From a virus: a stretch of DNA of 64,000 nucleotides. A program made the translations under genes and the position numbers. Positions within the stretch are counted from its first letter, which is position 1. Every line of letters starts with the position of its first letter. Below the pieces are notes generated by a model. It searched no databases. It was not told the origin of the DNA and saw nothing but the letters and a program-made list of their open reading frames with translations. Location: positions 1-64,000 of the IMG/VR virus record IMGVR_UViG_3300008267_000019; one strand, 5' to 3'. Positions 1 to 9,644 of the stretch are shown one piece after another.

Positions 1-305
1 AGTTTAAATGGGAAAAGATTTCTAACTTAACAGAAGCTTTTAAGAATCTAGTACTATCAGATGTAGAAAGAGCGTTAGTTAATTGGAACGAAATTATGAC
101 AATGAGAGATACTTCGCTTAAAGATCTTTATAGAACAGCTATAGAACAAGGAGATACTGACGAGTTAGTTAAACTAGATAAAATGCTAAGTAATACTCCT
201 AAAATGTTTGAAGACTATAAAAAGATCAAACGAGATTACGAAGAAGAAAAGACAACTAAGAAAGGAAAAACTATATCATCACTATCTGACTCAGGGGAAC
301 TATGA
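1..305 (+). CDS. 3' part of a gene preceding the terminase (truncated by window edge)
   Basis: The frame is open from the first base, so the gene starts upstream of the window. About 101 residues are visible, running without a stop to a TGA at 303-305. The internal ATG at 96 is probably not the start, because the reading frame upstream of it (containing WEKISNL and VERALVNW) looks like ordinary coding sequence. The visible part is charged and helical, with a Lys/Glu-rich tail. It overlaps the terminase start in an ATGA junction, so the two are translationally coupled. Its place just before TerL would suit a small terminase subunit or another packaging protein, but no DNA-binding motif is visible and the assignment is only positional. 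Confidence 0.65.
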   Translation, partial: FKWEKISNLTEAFKNLVLSDVERALVNWNEIMTMRDTSLKDLYRTAIEQGDTDELVKLDKMLSNTPKMFEDYKKIKRDYEEEKTTKKGKTISSLSDSGEL

Positions 306-2479
306 TAGTAAACAATTCTAATTTTAGATTAAGTTCTATTCCTAACTTCCATCCAGAGTTAGAATACTATGAGCGCGTTTCTTTTTGGAAAGATGAAAAA
401 CGTAAATGCATAGAAGGCTACTGGTCATCTGGTAAGTGGATGCCAGGACCGTTATATTATTACATTAACTTTCACAACATACAATTCGAGGACGACTCTT
501 CTGTAGCACAGGCTTTTGGTTTGCCATTTCTACGCGACATAGATTGGGAGTTGTTTTTATTATATGAAGAATGTAGAGGCTTCTCAGGATTCTCCGATGA
601 TAAAAAATCTACATGTGATAGGCGTTACGGGCCCGAAAGAGAATTAAGTATTAAACTTAAAAGAATAACAGAAGCTGAAGCAGAATCTATGGAATACATT
701 CCTGCTAGAGAATATCTAAGAAAAAACCACGGTAAATCTTTAGGAAAGCCGTTATACAAAAATGCAGCAAAGCACTTTATGTCTATCCAAGCCAGGGGTT
801 CTGGAAAGAGTTACTCTACATCTGCTATAGTTGCCCATAACTTTTTATTTGACGGAGCCACTGATTATGATGATTATTTAGATAGAAGAAAGCTTAAACA
901 GTATATATCATCTGAAAGTATAATAGGCGCAATTGATACTAAGTATACTATACCCCTAATTGACAAAGTCAAAATAGCCTTTGAATTATTGCCAGGATCT
1001 TTTCATATGGGAGATGAGGAATATCCTGCGCCTTTAGCAGTAGGCTTCACAGGATCATTACAACCTAATAAACTTATTACAAGTAATCTTTCTAAAAGTA
1101 AACTATACCATAGAACCTTTAAAGACAACCCACTAGCAGCCAACGGAACCAGAGCAAACTTAGTAGCACTAGATGAAGTAGGTTTCATGTATAACATTAA
1201 AGAATCTTGGGGAGCCATTGAAGCTATTCAGGCATCAAAAGCTAAAAAGAATCTTGTTATATGGGCACTAGGAACGGGAGGTCTTGTATCAGGACGAGCA
1301 GCATTGTATGCAGAAAGTATATTTAGAAATCCTAGTGATTATAACTGCATAGACTTTGAAGATATATTTGAGCATAGAGGTAAGATAGGATACTTTGTGC
1401 CGTATTCTAAAACAATGAATGAGTTTAAGGATAAACCTAACTTTGATACTAATGAAGATTTAGCTAGATTATTTATAGAAAATAAACGCCAGGTAGCCAA
1501 GAAATCCCCTGATCCTACAGTATACCAAACAGAAATTATCAACGGTCCTATGGTTCCGTCAGAAGCTTTCTTAGTTTTAGAGGGCGCATTCTTTCCAACG
1601 CTACAACTTAAAGAACAGCTAGCTGAAGTAGAAGGAGGTAAGTATAAAAAATACACAGAAGCAAGTTTTAAAGGGCACATAAGTTTTAATGATAAAAACG
1701 AACCAGAGTTCTACACAGAACAAGATGTATTGCCTATAAGAAAGTTCCCGCTTAATCGTAATGATGATAAACGAGGCTGCATAGAAGTATGGGTAAAGCC
1801 TCAAAAGAATTCTGAAGGAGTTATACCTAGAGGAACTTATATAGCAGGCATTGACGTTGTAGATAAAGATAAAGCTACTACTGATTCTTTACCATGTATA
1901 ATGGTTATGAACAGATTTACACGACAAATAGTCGCTGAATATACAGGGCGTACAGGAGAAGCAAAAGATTTTTATGAAGTTTGTCGTAAGCTTTTATTAT
2001 ATTATAATGCAGTAGGTATGTATGAAAAGAACCTTATAGGCCTCTATAATCATTTTGATCAAAATAAATGTACGTATTTACTTGCAGAAACACCTTATCA
2101 ATTAAGATCAGTAGATACATATAAAGCAGGAACTAATACGTCTAAAGGTATTAATGCATCAGGATCAGTAAATGCAGAGGGAAGAAATATGGTTAAATCC
2201 TGGTTGCAAGAAAGAATAAGTGTAACTTCAGAGACTAGAGTATATGAAACTATTTATTCTTCAGCATTAATTACTGAATTAGTTATGTGGAACCCACAAG
2301 GAAACTTTGATAGAGTTTCTGCGTTAATAATGCTAATGTGGTTAGACTCTACTATGTTTAAAGAAGTAACACAACGTGTAGAAGAAGTAAAGACTTTTTT
2401 AGATAACGATTACTTTGCTAATATGGGAGTTTTAAAAAAGAAACCTATAGGAACTATAGATTCAAATTTTTATTCATAG
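302..2479 (+). CDS. terL: Terminase large subunit (TerL)
   Basis: Packaging motor: an ATPase that drives DNA into the prohead, joined to a nuclease that cuts the concatemer. The 725 residues show a Walker A-type loop ARGSGKS at 164-170, a Walker B with catalytic acid LVALDE at 287-292, and a C-terminal RNase H-like nuclease core beginning at GIDVVD with the metal-binding Asp at 518. The length is typical of crAss-like TerL. The N-terminal part is rich in aromatic residues (PGPLYYYINFHNIQ), as often seen in Bacteroidota phage terminases. The start ATG overlaps the stop of the preceding gene, and the portal gene follows after 26 bp, the usual packaging-module order. Confidence 0.93.
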   Translation: MIVNNSNFRLSSIPNFHPELEYYERVSFWKDEKRKCIEGYWSSGKWMPGPLYYYINFHNIQFEDDSSVAQAFGLPFLRDIDWELFLLYEECRGFSGFSDDKKSTCDRRYGPERELSIKLKRITEAEAESMEYIPAREYLRKNHGKSLGKPLYKNAAKHFMSIQARGSGKSYSTSAIVAHNFLFDGATDYDDYLDRRKLKQYISSESIIGAIDTKYTIPLIDKVKIAFELLPGSFHMGDEEYPAPLAVGFTGSLQPNKLITSNLSKSKLYHRTFKDNPLAANGTRANLVALDEVGFMYNIKESWGAIEAIQASKAKKNLVIWALGTGGLVSGRAALYAESIFRNPSDYNCIDFEDIFEHRGKIGYFVPYSKTMNEFKDKPNFDTNEDLARLFIENKRQVAKKSPDPTVYQTEIINGPMVPSEAFLVLEGAFFPTLQLKEQLAEVEGGKYKKYTEASFKGHISFNDKNEPEFYTEQDVLPIRKFPLNRNDDKRGCIEVWVKPQKNSEGVIPRGTYIAGIDVVDKDKATTDSLPCIMVMNRFTRQIVAEYTGRTGEAKDFYEVCRKLLLYYNAVGMYEKNLIGLYNHFDQNKCTYLLAETPYQLRSVDTYKAGTNTSKGINASGSVNAEGRNMVKSWLQERISVTSETRVYETIYSSALITELVMWNPQGNFDRVSALIMLMWLDSTMFKEVTQRVEEVKTFLDNDYFANMGVLKKKPIGTIDSNFYS

Positions 2480-2484
2480 ATTTG
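2477..2484 (+). promoter_or_regulatory. Possible -7 box (TAnnTTTG) before the portal gene
   Basis: TAGATTTG overlaps the stop of terL and lies 21 bases before the portal ATG. It matches the Bacteroidota primary sigma -7 consensus TAnnTTTG. I do not see a clear TTTG -33 box at the usual distance. It is one of four such boxes in the plus-strand gaps. Confidence 0.35.
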
Positions 2485-2505
2485 TATTTTAAATAAATTA
2501 TTACT

Positions 2506-5010
2506 ATGGCTCAGAGTTCACCAGTAAAAATGCAGGGCTATATAAGCTTCCCTCGCCAAAAATTACCTGATAGCAAAAAGGATGATAATTGGTTCATGAA
2601 GAATATAGACTTTGCAGAACATTTATTAACATCCGACGTAAACCTACGCTCTAATTTTAAAAATAAAAAATCTAATTATAATCTTAGAGCTAATATCATT
2701 AACGTCAAAGACTTTGAAAAGTTTATAAATCCTGATAATCTAGATTTAGAATCTCTTCCTGCAAGCTTCCAGCACATAGGAATAGAAAACTCTAAGATTA
2801 ATTTACTACTAGGTGAATACGCTCAACGTAAAAAAGAGTTTAAAGTTTATATATCTGCTAATGATCAAGACGGTATTTCCCGCAAGGAACAACTGTTAAT
2901 GGAACAGATAAAACAAGAACTTACAAATATAATTAAGACTAAGTCTATTTCTGAAGAAGAAATTGCTAAACGTCTTGATCAACTTCAGAAATTTCAAACA
3001 TATGAATTTCAAGATGTAGCAGAAATTACAGCTAATAAAATTCTCAAGAAAGAATGGAAAGAGAATGATTTTGACTTTATATTCTTGCGCACCTTTGAAG
3101 ACCTACTAGTTGGAGGCGAGGAAATAATGTACTGCGGTGTATTAGGCGGCAATCCAGTAATGAGACGTGTTAATCCTATGAATTTATATACTCTTGGGGG
3201 TAACTCTATGTATATAGAAGATGCAGATATCATTGTTGAATATGGCTATAAAACTGTAGGCCAGGTAATAGATGATTATTGGGAAGAACTATCAGAAGAC
3301 GATATAGATTTCTTAGAGCGCGGTAAAACTGACGCTTCTATGGGAGGCGGAGGTATAGGCCTTAACCGTGATGTATCAGTATATGACTATTACGGTGAGC
3401 AAGGAGCTCTAAGCATATTTCATCCTAATGAGATGGGAACAAGAACATTTGCTGGTGCATTTGATACCTATGGTAATGTAAGAGTTTTGAAAGTATGTTG
3501 GAGATCTAGAAGAAAGATAGGTGAACTTACTTATTTTGATGAAGACGGTGTAGAACAAAAAGACTGGGTCCCTGAAGATTATAAACCACAAAAAGAATTA
3601 GGAGAAACTGTTAGATGGATATGGGTAAATGAGTGGATGGAAGGTACAAAAATAGCTGACCATATCTACACAGTAATGCGTCCTGTACCATATGCAAGTA
3701 AATCTTTAGTAAATAAATCTAAAGGAACTCCGCCATATGTAGGATCTGTTAATTCTACTAATGATTACAAAGTACAATCTCTAATGGATATAATGAAGCC
3801 ATTAGCTTATTCTTATGACATTGCTTATTACAAACGAGAACTTGCTATTGCTACTTACAAAGGATCTTTTACCGCTTTAAACTCTTCTTTAGTTCCAGCA
3901 GGATGGGATCCAAAAGAATGGATGCGATATGTTACTATAAATAAATTTGCTTGGTTAGACCCTACTAATGAAATACTTAAAGGACCTTCTCAAGGCAAAT
4001 CAGCTGGAGCATTTAATACTCTTACTGCTCAACAAATCCAAATTGGTGATGTTAATGAAGTAGGTATGTATACTAATCTATTATTAGATATAGAAAATAC
4101 TCTAGGTAAATTAGCAGGTGTATCAGGTGCACGCGAAGGAGAAATTTCTAACCGTCAAACTAACGGTAGTGTAGAAACACAAATAACACAAACTTCTAAT
4201 ATTACTGAGAAGTGGTTTGCTATTGATGCTAACTTCCGTAAAAGAGTTTTAACTAAATTTTTAGAGTGTTGCAAATACGCTTATAAACGCAATCCTAAAA
4301 AAGGACAATATTTACTTGATGATCTTGGACAACAAATAGTTGCTAAGTTTGATGAGTTTGTAGCCTCTGAATATGACATACATGTATCCAACTCCACTAA
4401 TGATACTATGTTGTTTAATGATTTAAGAGCCCTTTCACAAGCAGCTATACAAAATGGACAAGCTACTATTGGAGATCTTATTGCTATTACACAATCTGAA
4501 TCTGTACAAGAAGTTGCTAGAAGACTTGAAGACTCTGCTAGAAAAATACGTGAAGAGAATCAAGCAATGCAAGAAAAACAACTTCAGGCTCAACAGCAAC
4601 AACAACAAATGTTGATGCAGCAAGAGCAAGCTAAACAAATGTTTGAGATGAAGAAACATGAAGATAAGATAGCAGTTGATAGAGAAAAAATACAAGCAGA
4701 TTTACAGATAGCAGGATTAAACAATTCAGTACAAGCAGATAGAGTATTATTAGATGCAAATAAAGTAATGATTGATAATGACACTGTAAATAGAGCTAAT
4801 CTAGAAAAAGCTAGAATAGATTCTGATAAAAATGGTATTGATGACTTCTTAGACTTACGACGCACAGATGTAGATGAAAACTACAAAAGAGAGCAAGTAA
4901 GAATAGCTGATGCTAAACTTGTAGAAACAGTTAGATCAAATAAAGCTAAGGAAGAATTAATGCAAAAAAGTATTAATAATAAAGCAGAAGGAGATAAATC
5001 TAAGAAATAA
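2506..5010 (+). CDS. Portal protein
   Basis: The portal forms the twelve-subunit ring at one capsid vertex through which DNA is packaged and ejected. Identification rests on position directly after TerL, on length (834 residues, close to other crAss-like portals) and on overall make-up: an alpha/beta wing and stem region in the first about 650 residues, and a long C-terminal helical barrel or coiled-coil segment. The segment from about 675 to 830 is very rich in Gln, Glu and Lys, with a poly-Gln run near 695. No catalytic motif is expected. The leader AAATTATTACT before ATG is A/T-rich and lacks a Shine-Dalgarno site. I infer the function from context and from resemblance to crAss-like portals rather than from a single signature. 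Confidence 0.85.
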   Translation: MAQSSPVKMQGYISFPRQKLPDSKKDDNWFMKNIDFAEHLLTSDVNLRSNFKNKKSNYNLRANIINVKDFEKFINPDNLDLESLPASFQHIGIENSKINLLLGEYAQRKKEFKVYISANDQDGISRKEQLLMEQIKQELTNIIKTKSISEEEIAKRLDQLQKFQTYEFQDVAEITANKILKKEWKENDFDFIFLRTFEDLLVGGEEIMYCGVLGGNPVMRRVNPMNLYTLGGNSMYIEDADIIVEYGYKTVGQVIDDYWEELSEDDIDFLERGKTDASMGGGGIGLNRDVSVYDYYGEQGALSIFHPNEMGTRTFAGAFDTYGNVRVLKVCWRSRRKIGELTYFDEDGVEQKDWVPEDYKPQKELGETVRWIWVNEWMEGTKIADHIYTVMRPVPYASKSLVNKSKGTPPYVGSVNSTNDYKVQSLMDIMKPLAYSYDIAYYKRELAIATYKGSFTALNSSLVPAGWDPKEWMRYVTINKFAWLDPTNEILKGPSQGKSAGAFNTLTAQQIQIGDVNEVGMYTNLLLDIENTLGKLAGVSGAREGEISNRQTNGSVETQITQTSNITEKWFAIDANFRKRVLTKFLECCKYAYKRNPKKGQYLLDDLGQQIVAKFDEFVASEYDIHVSNSTNDTMLFNDLRALSQAAIQNGQATIGDLIAITQSESVQEVARRLEDSARKIREENQAMQEKQLQAQQQQQQMLMQQEQAKQMFEMKKHEDKIAVDREKIQADLQIAGLNNSVQADRVLLDANKVMIDNDTVNRANLEKARIDSDKNGIDDFLDLRRTDVDENYKREQVRIADAKLVETVRSNKAKEELMQKSINNKAEGDKSKK

Positions 5011-5012
5011 AG

Positions 5013-5026
5013 CTATAGTACTATAG
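5013..5026. repeat. 14-bp perfect palindrome in the portal-scaffold gap
   Basis: CTATAGTACTATAG is perfectly self-complementary and sits just after the portal stop. A second A/T-only inverted repeat (ATTAAAA, spacer, TTTTAAT) follows in the same 88-bp gap. There is no U-tract, so it is not an obvious terminator. It could be a protein-binding site or an RNA processing hairpin. Confidence 0.5.
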
Positions 5027-5098
5027 TAAAACAATAAAGATTTTAAAAGCTAATTATTAAAATAATTTTAATATTGTAACCAAATAAAGACAGCATAT

Positions 5099-6268
5099 AT
5101 GAGTGATAACAACGAAGAGTTATTTGAAGGACTTCAAATAATGTCGCCAGAAGAACTGAATTCTGCAGTAAAAGCTGAAGATGTAGGTTCGGAAGATATA
5201 AGCAATTCAGTAGGAGAATCTGAAGAGTTTATATTAAAACCTGTAGCAGCAGAAACTGGAGATGATGCAACTACAAGGGAAAGTAAGGAAACTTACGTAC
5301 AAGAAAAAACTTCTGCTTCTAACGAGAACAGGGGTGAAACTGTTTATAAGGCTTTATTAAAAGAACTAGTTAAAGAAGGAGTAATTACTGCAGAAGAAGC
5401 AGAACTAGAACAATTACCTGGAAACTTTGACACTATAAAAAGTTTAGTTAATAAAACTGTAGAAACAAGTTTTAAAAATAAAGAAGAAAATTGGAAGCGT
5501 AATCTTTCTCCTGAGAAAAAAAGATTCTTAGAAATAGAAGATGCTTTTGATGAAACGGACCATGCAATCTTAATGGCCCAACGATTAGAGTTCTTTGAAA
5601 ATATCAGTGTAGATGCTATTAAGACAGATACAAACCTTCAAAAGCAAATTTACTTTGAGCAGTTAAAAGCTAAAAACTTTTCTGATCAAGAAGCAGTAGA
5701 AGCAATAGAAGATGCAGTTGCAATTAATAAATTAGAGGACAAAGCTTTAAAAGCAGTTCCTGAATTAAAAGCAATGTCTGAAGCAATCGTAGAACAATCT
5801 AGATATCAAAAAGAACAACAAACAAAAGCTGCTATAGAGCAACAAACAAAAGCTTTTGAGAGTTTGCTAGCTAATATAGATACTAGAGATCATTTTATAG
5901 ACGGTTTAAATCTTAATAAGATCACAAAAGATAAATTAAAAAATAACATTACAAGTCCAATATACAAAGATCCTAAAACAGGAAAAGAGTATAATTCTTT
6001 AATGTACAAACAAGCTAGAAATCCTGTAGAGTTTGAAATGTTAATAAACTACTATGACACTTTAGGATTATTTAATTTAGATAAAGAAGGCAAATTTAAA
6101 CCAGATATTTCTAAATTAAAAAACGTAGCAAAAACAGCAGCAATAAATGAGCTCGACAAAATTATTGCAGCAGAAGAACAAAGAGGAGTTGGCAGAAACA
6201 CATCTGTTGAGACTTCTCAAAGAACCGAGGGAATTTTAAGTATGCTAGAAAAAGCAACTAAAAGATAA
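5099..6268 (+). CDS. Probable capsid scaffolding protein
   Basis: A 389-residue, strongly acidic, mostly helical protein encoded between portal and major capsid protein, the standard position of the scaffold in tailed phages and in crAss-like genomes. The first about 80 residues are low-complexity and acidic (many Glu, Asp, Ser), suggesting disorder. A coiled-coil-like stretch rich in Gln, Lys and Glu lies around 225-260, and the end is basic (MLEKATKR), a common capsid-binding feature of scaffolds. I see no protease motif that would make it a fused maturation protease. The role is inferred from position and composition. Translation starts after the A-rich leader AAATAAAGACAGCATAT. Confidence 0.65.
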   Translation: MSDNNEELFEGLQIMSPEELNSAVKAEDVGSEDISNSVGESEEFILKPVAAETGDDATTRESKETYVQEKTSASNENRGETVYKALLKELVKEGVITAEEAELEQLPGNFDTIKSLVNKTVETSFKNKEENWKRNLSPEKKRFLEIEDAFDETDHAILMAQRLEFFENISVDAIKTDTNLQKQIYFEQLKAKNFSDQEAVEAIEDAVAINKLEDKALKAVPELKAMSEAIVEQSRYQKEQQTKAAIEQQTKAFESLLANIDTRDHFIDGLNLNKITKDKLKNNITSPIYKDPKTGKEYNSLMYKQARNPVEFEMLINYYDTLGLFNLDKEGKFKPDISKLKNVAKTAAINELDKIIAAEEQRGVGRNTSVETSQRTEGILSMLEKATKR

Positions 6269-6306
6269 ATAATATATTCGTCTAACAATTAAAATAAAAA
6301 CAACAA

Positions 6307-7818
6307 ATGGCTCAATTACTTCCATTACAAAGGTATGAAGCTAAAGACTACAATGGTTTGGTTACTGATAACCACTTCCATTCTTTGTACCAGCAAAAGC
6401 CTCAGTTGATTAGCAACGTGATTAAACAAATCTACAAGACTAATCTTCAAGGTAAGCTGCGTGAATTCGTAGATCGTTTTCCTGTTAAAGAAGTTGAACA
6501 AGAAAATGGATTCTACAACTGGTTATTGCAAGGTCAACATGACAAAAACTTGCCACTAGTAGACGCAGAAACAATCAACGGTCTTACTATTTCTGCAGGT
6601 ACTTTTCCTGCAAACATAGGAGCAAACGGTGAAAGATTTTACTTAATCTTTGACGAACCTCTATTTGAAGAAACTAATGTTCTTCGTGGTGAGGTTGATG
6701 ACTATCATTTATTGGTTAAAAAAGCAATGGATGCTGGTTCTCGTTACAAAGTAGAAGTAGAACTTGTAACTGACAATCCTAATAAAACAGTTCCTTCAGA
6801 AGAACTTGCTATTGGTACTCGTTGGTCTAAATTTTACTCTTTGTCTCCTTCAACACTTTCTTATCAAGGTGCGAAGCCGTATTTCACTTCTCCTTGGAGA
6901 ATGGAAAACCGTCCTTCTACTTTGAGAATGGAGTATGAAGTAGCAGGCAACACAATCAACAAAGGTAAAAACGAACCATTAGAGTTTGGTTTTGCTTACA
7001 AAGGACAAACAGAATCTATTTGGATTAACTATCAAGATTTGGTAGCACACCACCAATGTGAAGAAATGTTTGCTCGTATGTTGATGTACGGTAAGAAAAA
7101 CTGGACTTCTGATCACAAGTACTTAAACAAAGATGACAAGACTAAATATGCTGTTGAGTCAGGTGCTGGATTCTTTGATCAAATCGCTCCATCAAACGTA
7201 CACTACTACAACTCTTATGATTTAGATTGGCATCTTGAGTTATTACTTGACATGGGTGTTGGTAAGATTGAAAGAGGTAAGCGTGTTATTCACTTGTTAA
7301 CTGGGGAATTTGGTGCTATCGAAATCTCTAAGCAAATCCAAGCTAAAACAGGTACAGGTAAATTTACTGTAATCTCTGACAAATTCTTGTTTAAAGATAC
7401 AGATCCAGGAAACCTTGGTGGTAAAAACACTAAAGGAGCTATGGAGCCACAGTGGAATGTTTATGAGTGGTACAACGGTGTTGTTATCATGGTTGAAATC
7501 CTAGATTTCTTTGATGATGATGTATACTTCCCACAAAGACATCCTGATGGAAAAGGTATCGTAGAATCTCACAGAATTCTTGCTCTTGATTATGGTGATA
7601 CTGCTGGTATCTACCGAGTTAAGCCTAAAGGAGTTCCTGATTACAACTGGGCATACATCCCTGGTATGAGAGATCCTTTCTCTCCTGCAGGTAAAGGTTC
7701 GCCTAAGATGGTTGCTTCTCGTGTTGATGGTTATGAAGTTCATTTCCAAAAATGGGGAGGTATGATGATCGAAGATCCTACTAAAGTAGTTGATTTACGT
7801 TTGAACGTATCTCGATAA
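6307..7818 (+). CDS. Major capsid protein, crAss-like (HK97 fold)
   Basis: Forms the icosahedral shell. The 503 residues match the usual size of crAss-like major capsid proteins (about 490-505). The sequence has the N-terminal PLQRYEAKDYNGLV and FYNWLL segments and the aromatic-rich C-terminal half that I recognise from that family. Codon choice differs from the neighbours: more CGT, GGT, AAC and TAC, and less of the AGA/ATA/TTA bias, as expected for the most abundant virion protein. The leader before ATG (AAAAACAACAA) is a typical Bacteroidota strong initiation context. A hairpin follows the stop codon. The HK97 fold is known for the family and not visible directly here. Confidence 0.9.
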   Translation: MAQLLPLQRYEAKDYNGLVTDNHFHSLYQQKPQLISNVIKQIYKTNLQGKLREFVDRFPVKEVEQENGFYNWLLQGQHDKNLPLVDAETINGLTISAGTFPANIGANGERFYLIFDEPLFEETNVLRGEVDDYHLLVKKAMDAGSRYKVEVELVTDNPNKTVPSEELAIGTRWSKFYSLSPSTLSYQGAKPYFTSPWRMENRPSTLRMEYEVAGNTINKGKNEPLEFGFAYKGQTESIWINYQDLVAHHQCEEMFARMLMYGKKNWTSDHKYLNKDDKTKYAVESGAGFFDQIAPSNVHYYNSYDLDWHLELLLDMGVGKIERGKRVIHLLTGEFGAIEISKQIQAKTGTGKFTVISDKFLFKDTDPGNLGGKNTKGAMEPQWNVYEWYNGVVIMVEILDFFDDDVYFPQRHPDGKGIVESHRILALDYGDTAGIYRVKPKGVPDYNWAYIPGMRDPFSPAGKGSPKMVASRVDGYEVHFQKWGGMMIEDPTKVVDLRLNVSR

Positions 7819-7834
7819 TAGAAAAATAAAATGA

Positions 7835-7861
7835 TCCCCTAGGAGGTGAAAGCCCTGGGGG
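7835..7861 (+). terminator. GC-rich hairpin after the major capsid gene, loop contains a Shine-Dalgarno-like sequence
   Basis: The stem pairs CCCC-T-AGG (7836-7843, one bulge) with CCT-GGGG (7854-7860). The loop begins inside AGGAGGTGA (7841-7849). The downstream ATTTTAAAT gives only a weak U-tract, so this may be a partial terminator or a 3' stabiliser of the capsid mRNA. Confidence 0.5.
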
Positions 7862-7902
7862 ACATTTTAAATAAAGAGAATTAATAATAGACAGCAAATA
7901 AA

Positions 7903-8838
7903 ATGGAGACAGCAACAAAAGAAAAAGTGGTTTACGGATCATTTTTACAAGACAGAATAGTGTCTGTAAAACCCGTAGAATCATCAGGGAAATGGAGTAA
8001 CTTATTAGTACAAGGACAAGAAAGGATGAAAGATCCATTTTTGTTAAACAAAGCTAAACGAAGCTACCAAGTACCACTTAACAGTGAAGTTAGTGGAGGA
8101 GGAGTAAAAGTAATTTTGGATGATCAAAAGAGAGTTAAGATCCAAAAATACTTAGAAAGTTATCCAAACGGGATGACACAAAAAGAGTTCTTTGAAAAAG
8201 AATTAGGAGTAAATTTAAACCCTACTCTTAAACAGGAAGATAACTTCTGGAGAATTGATAGAAGAGGCAGAGTAGTATTGACTAAAGAAGGAACTACTTT
8301 AAATCTTAACAATGCATTAGATATGTTAAAGTATTTAATCTTGTTATCTAACAAAATGCTTATTTCTCCTTCTTATGAAGAGAGAACTTTAAAAGCAACT
8401 TATGAGTTTATGATAGTAGATGAAAGCAAAGTAACTACTATGCAACTTGAAGAAGCAGATATTAAAGCTAAAGCATTTATCAAATTTGCAGAAGTTACAA
8501 ACAGCAAAAAAGCTACTATTGGATTTATCAAATCACTTGGTAGAACAATTCCTGCTACAGCTACAGAAGATTGGCTAAAACGAGAAGTATTAAATATTGT
8601 AGATAGCAATCCTAAATATTTCTTAGAAATAGTTAATCATCCTCAATATGATGAAAGAATATTTGTTCAGGAAGCAATTGAGGCGGGAGCAATTATCCGC
8701 AAAGGAGAAAAAAGATACACTCTTGACAATGGTGCAGAGTTAGGTGATTTAACAGATACAATAAATTACTTACTTAATCCAGACAATCAAGAAGTAAAAT
8801 TAAGAATTAAAGCAAAAGTTGACTTAGCAAAAAGATAA
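7903..8838 (+). CDS. Conserved-looking head-region protein of unknown function
   Basis: A 311-residue protein encoded directly after the major capsid gene. I do not recognise a catalytic motif. The N-terminal 90 residues are basic and probably extended (KDPFLLNKAKRSYQV). From about 100 onward it alternates charged helices and short beta segments, and it ends with helix-forming LRIKAKVDLAKR. No signal peptide or membrane segment is visible. Its position between the capsid gene and the first ring protein suits an auxiliary capsid, head completion or internal protein. It is followed by the next gene after 6 bp (TAATAGACTATG), so the two are cotranscribed. Confidence 0.6.
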   Translation: METATKEKVVYGSFLQDRIVSVKPVESSGKWSNLLVQGQERMKDPFLLNKAKRSYQVPLNSEVSGGGVKVILDDQKRVKIQKYLESYPNGMTQKEFFEKELGVNLNPTLKQEDNFWRIDRRGRVVLTKEGTTLNLNNALDMLKYLILLSNKMLISPSYEERTLKATYEFMIVDESKVTTMQLEEADIKAKAFIKFAEVTNSKKATIGFIKSLGRTIPATATEDWLKREVLNIVDSNPKYFLEIVNHPQYDERIFVQEAIEAGAIIRKGEKRYTLDNGAELGDLTDTINYLLNPDNQEVKLRIKAKVDLAKR

Positions 8839-8844
8839 TAGACT

Positions 8845-9612
8845 ATGACTGCAAATGAAATGGCAAACGAATTAGAATTAGAACTTGATAGAAGCTCTAG
8901 TTATGGTTCACCAGGATACGAAGATTTTGAATTATCTTCTGTACTGACTAAAGCTGTGAATTTTTATGTCAAAAAGTTTTATGATGAAGTTAACAACCGT
9001 AAAGGCAAAGGCTTTGAAGAAATAGAAATTAGGAACCAAGGATTAGCGGCATTAGTTAAAGATGCCGCGTCCTTAACTCCCTCTGCTTCTCAAGTCGGAG
9101 TAATAGTAAATAACAATGTAACTGGAAAGTTCTTTGATTTACCGAGTGATCACATGTATACTATCTATGAAGAATGTGTAATAGATAAAACAGAATGTGG
9201 TACAGAAAATACACCAATTATTGCATATGTCGTGCCTACAGCGCACAATGAAATGCAAAGATTTAATTGGAGTAAATATAAAAGACCATTTTATAAATCT
9301 TATGGCGATGCTAGAGTTTGGCGTTCAGAATTTTCCAGACTAGTAGATGGTGTGGACCCTGCCCCTCCTGCAACAGCAAAGCGTCATGAGTTATTTACAG
9401 ATGGTACTTTTAATATTGTTACTTATCATATGAGATACTTAAAAAATCCATCTGATATAGTAGTTGATAGAACTACTCCTGCCAATCAACAAAACTGCGA
9501 ATTAGATATTTCTACTCACAGAGTAATTATAGGAATAGCAGCAGACTTGATGATGGAAAGAGTTAAAGAACAAAAAATGCAAATAGTAGAAGGTCTTAAA
9601 GACTTAGAATAA
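8845..9612 (+). CDS. Head-tail connector (ring/adaptor) protein
   Basis: A 255-residue protein placed where crAss-like phages encode the first ring protein that docks on the portal. The arrangement fits an adaptor fold: an N-terminal helix (TANEMANELELELD), a helical segment with VNFYVKKFYDE, a beta-rich middle from about 90 to 215, and a C-terminal helix (RVIIGIAADLMMERV). The element YLKNPSDIVVD followed by CELDISTHRVII resembles the R-Y-x-x-x-P ... C-E-L ... H motif seen in phage adaptor proteins. Function is inferred from position and this pattern. The downstream gene starts 32 bp later after an A-rich leader. Confidence 0.65.
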   Translation: MTANEMANELELELDRSSSYGSPGYEDFELSSVLTKAVNFYVKKFYDEVNNRKGKGFEEIEIRNQGLAALVKDAASLTPSASQVGVIVNNNVTGKFFDLPSDHMYTIYEECVIDKTECGTENTPIIAYVVPTAHNEMQRFNWSKYKRPFYKSYGDARVWRSEFSRLVDGVDPAPPATAKRHELFTDGTFNIVTYHMRYLKNPSDIVVDRTTPANQQNCELDISTHRVIIGIAADLMMERVKEQKMQIVEGLKDLE

Positions 9613-9644
9613 AAATAGATTATTAATTATAAAAACAAAAACAA

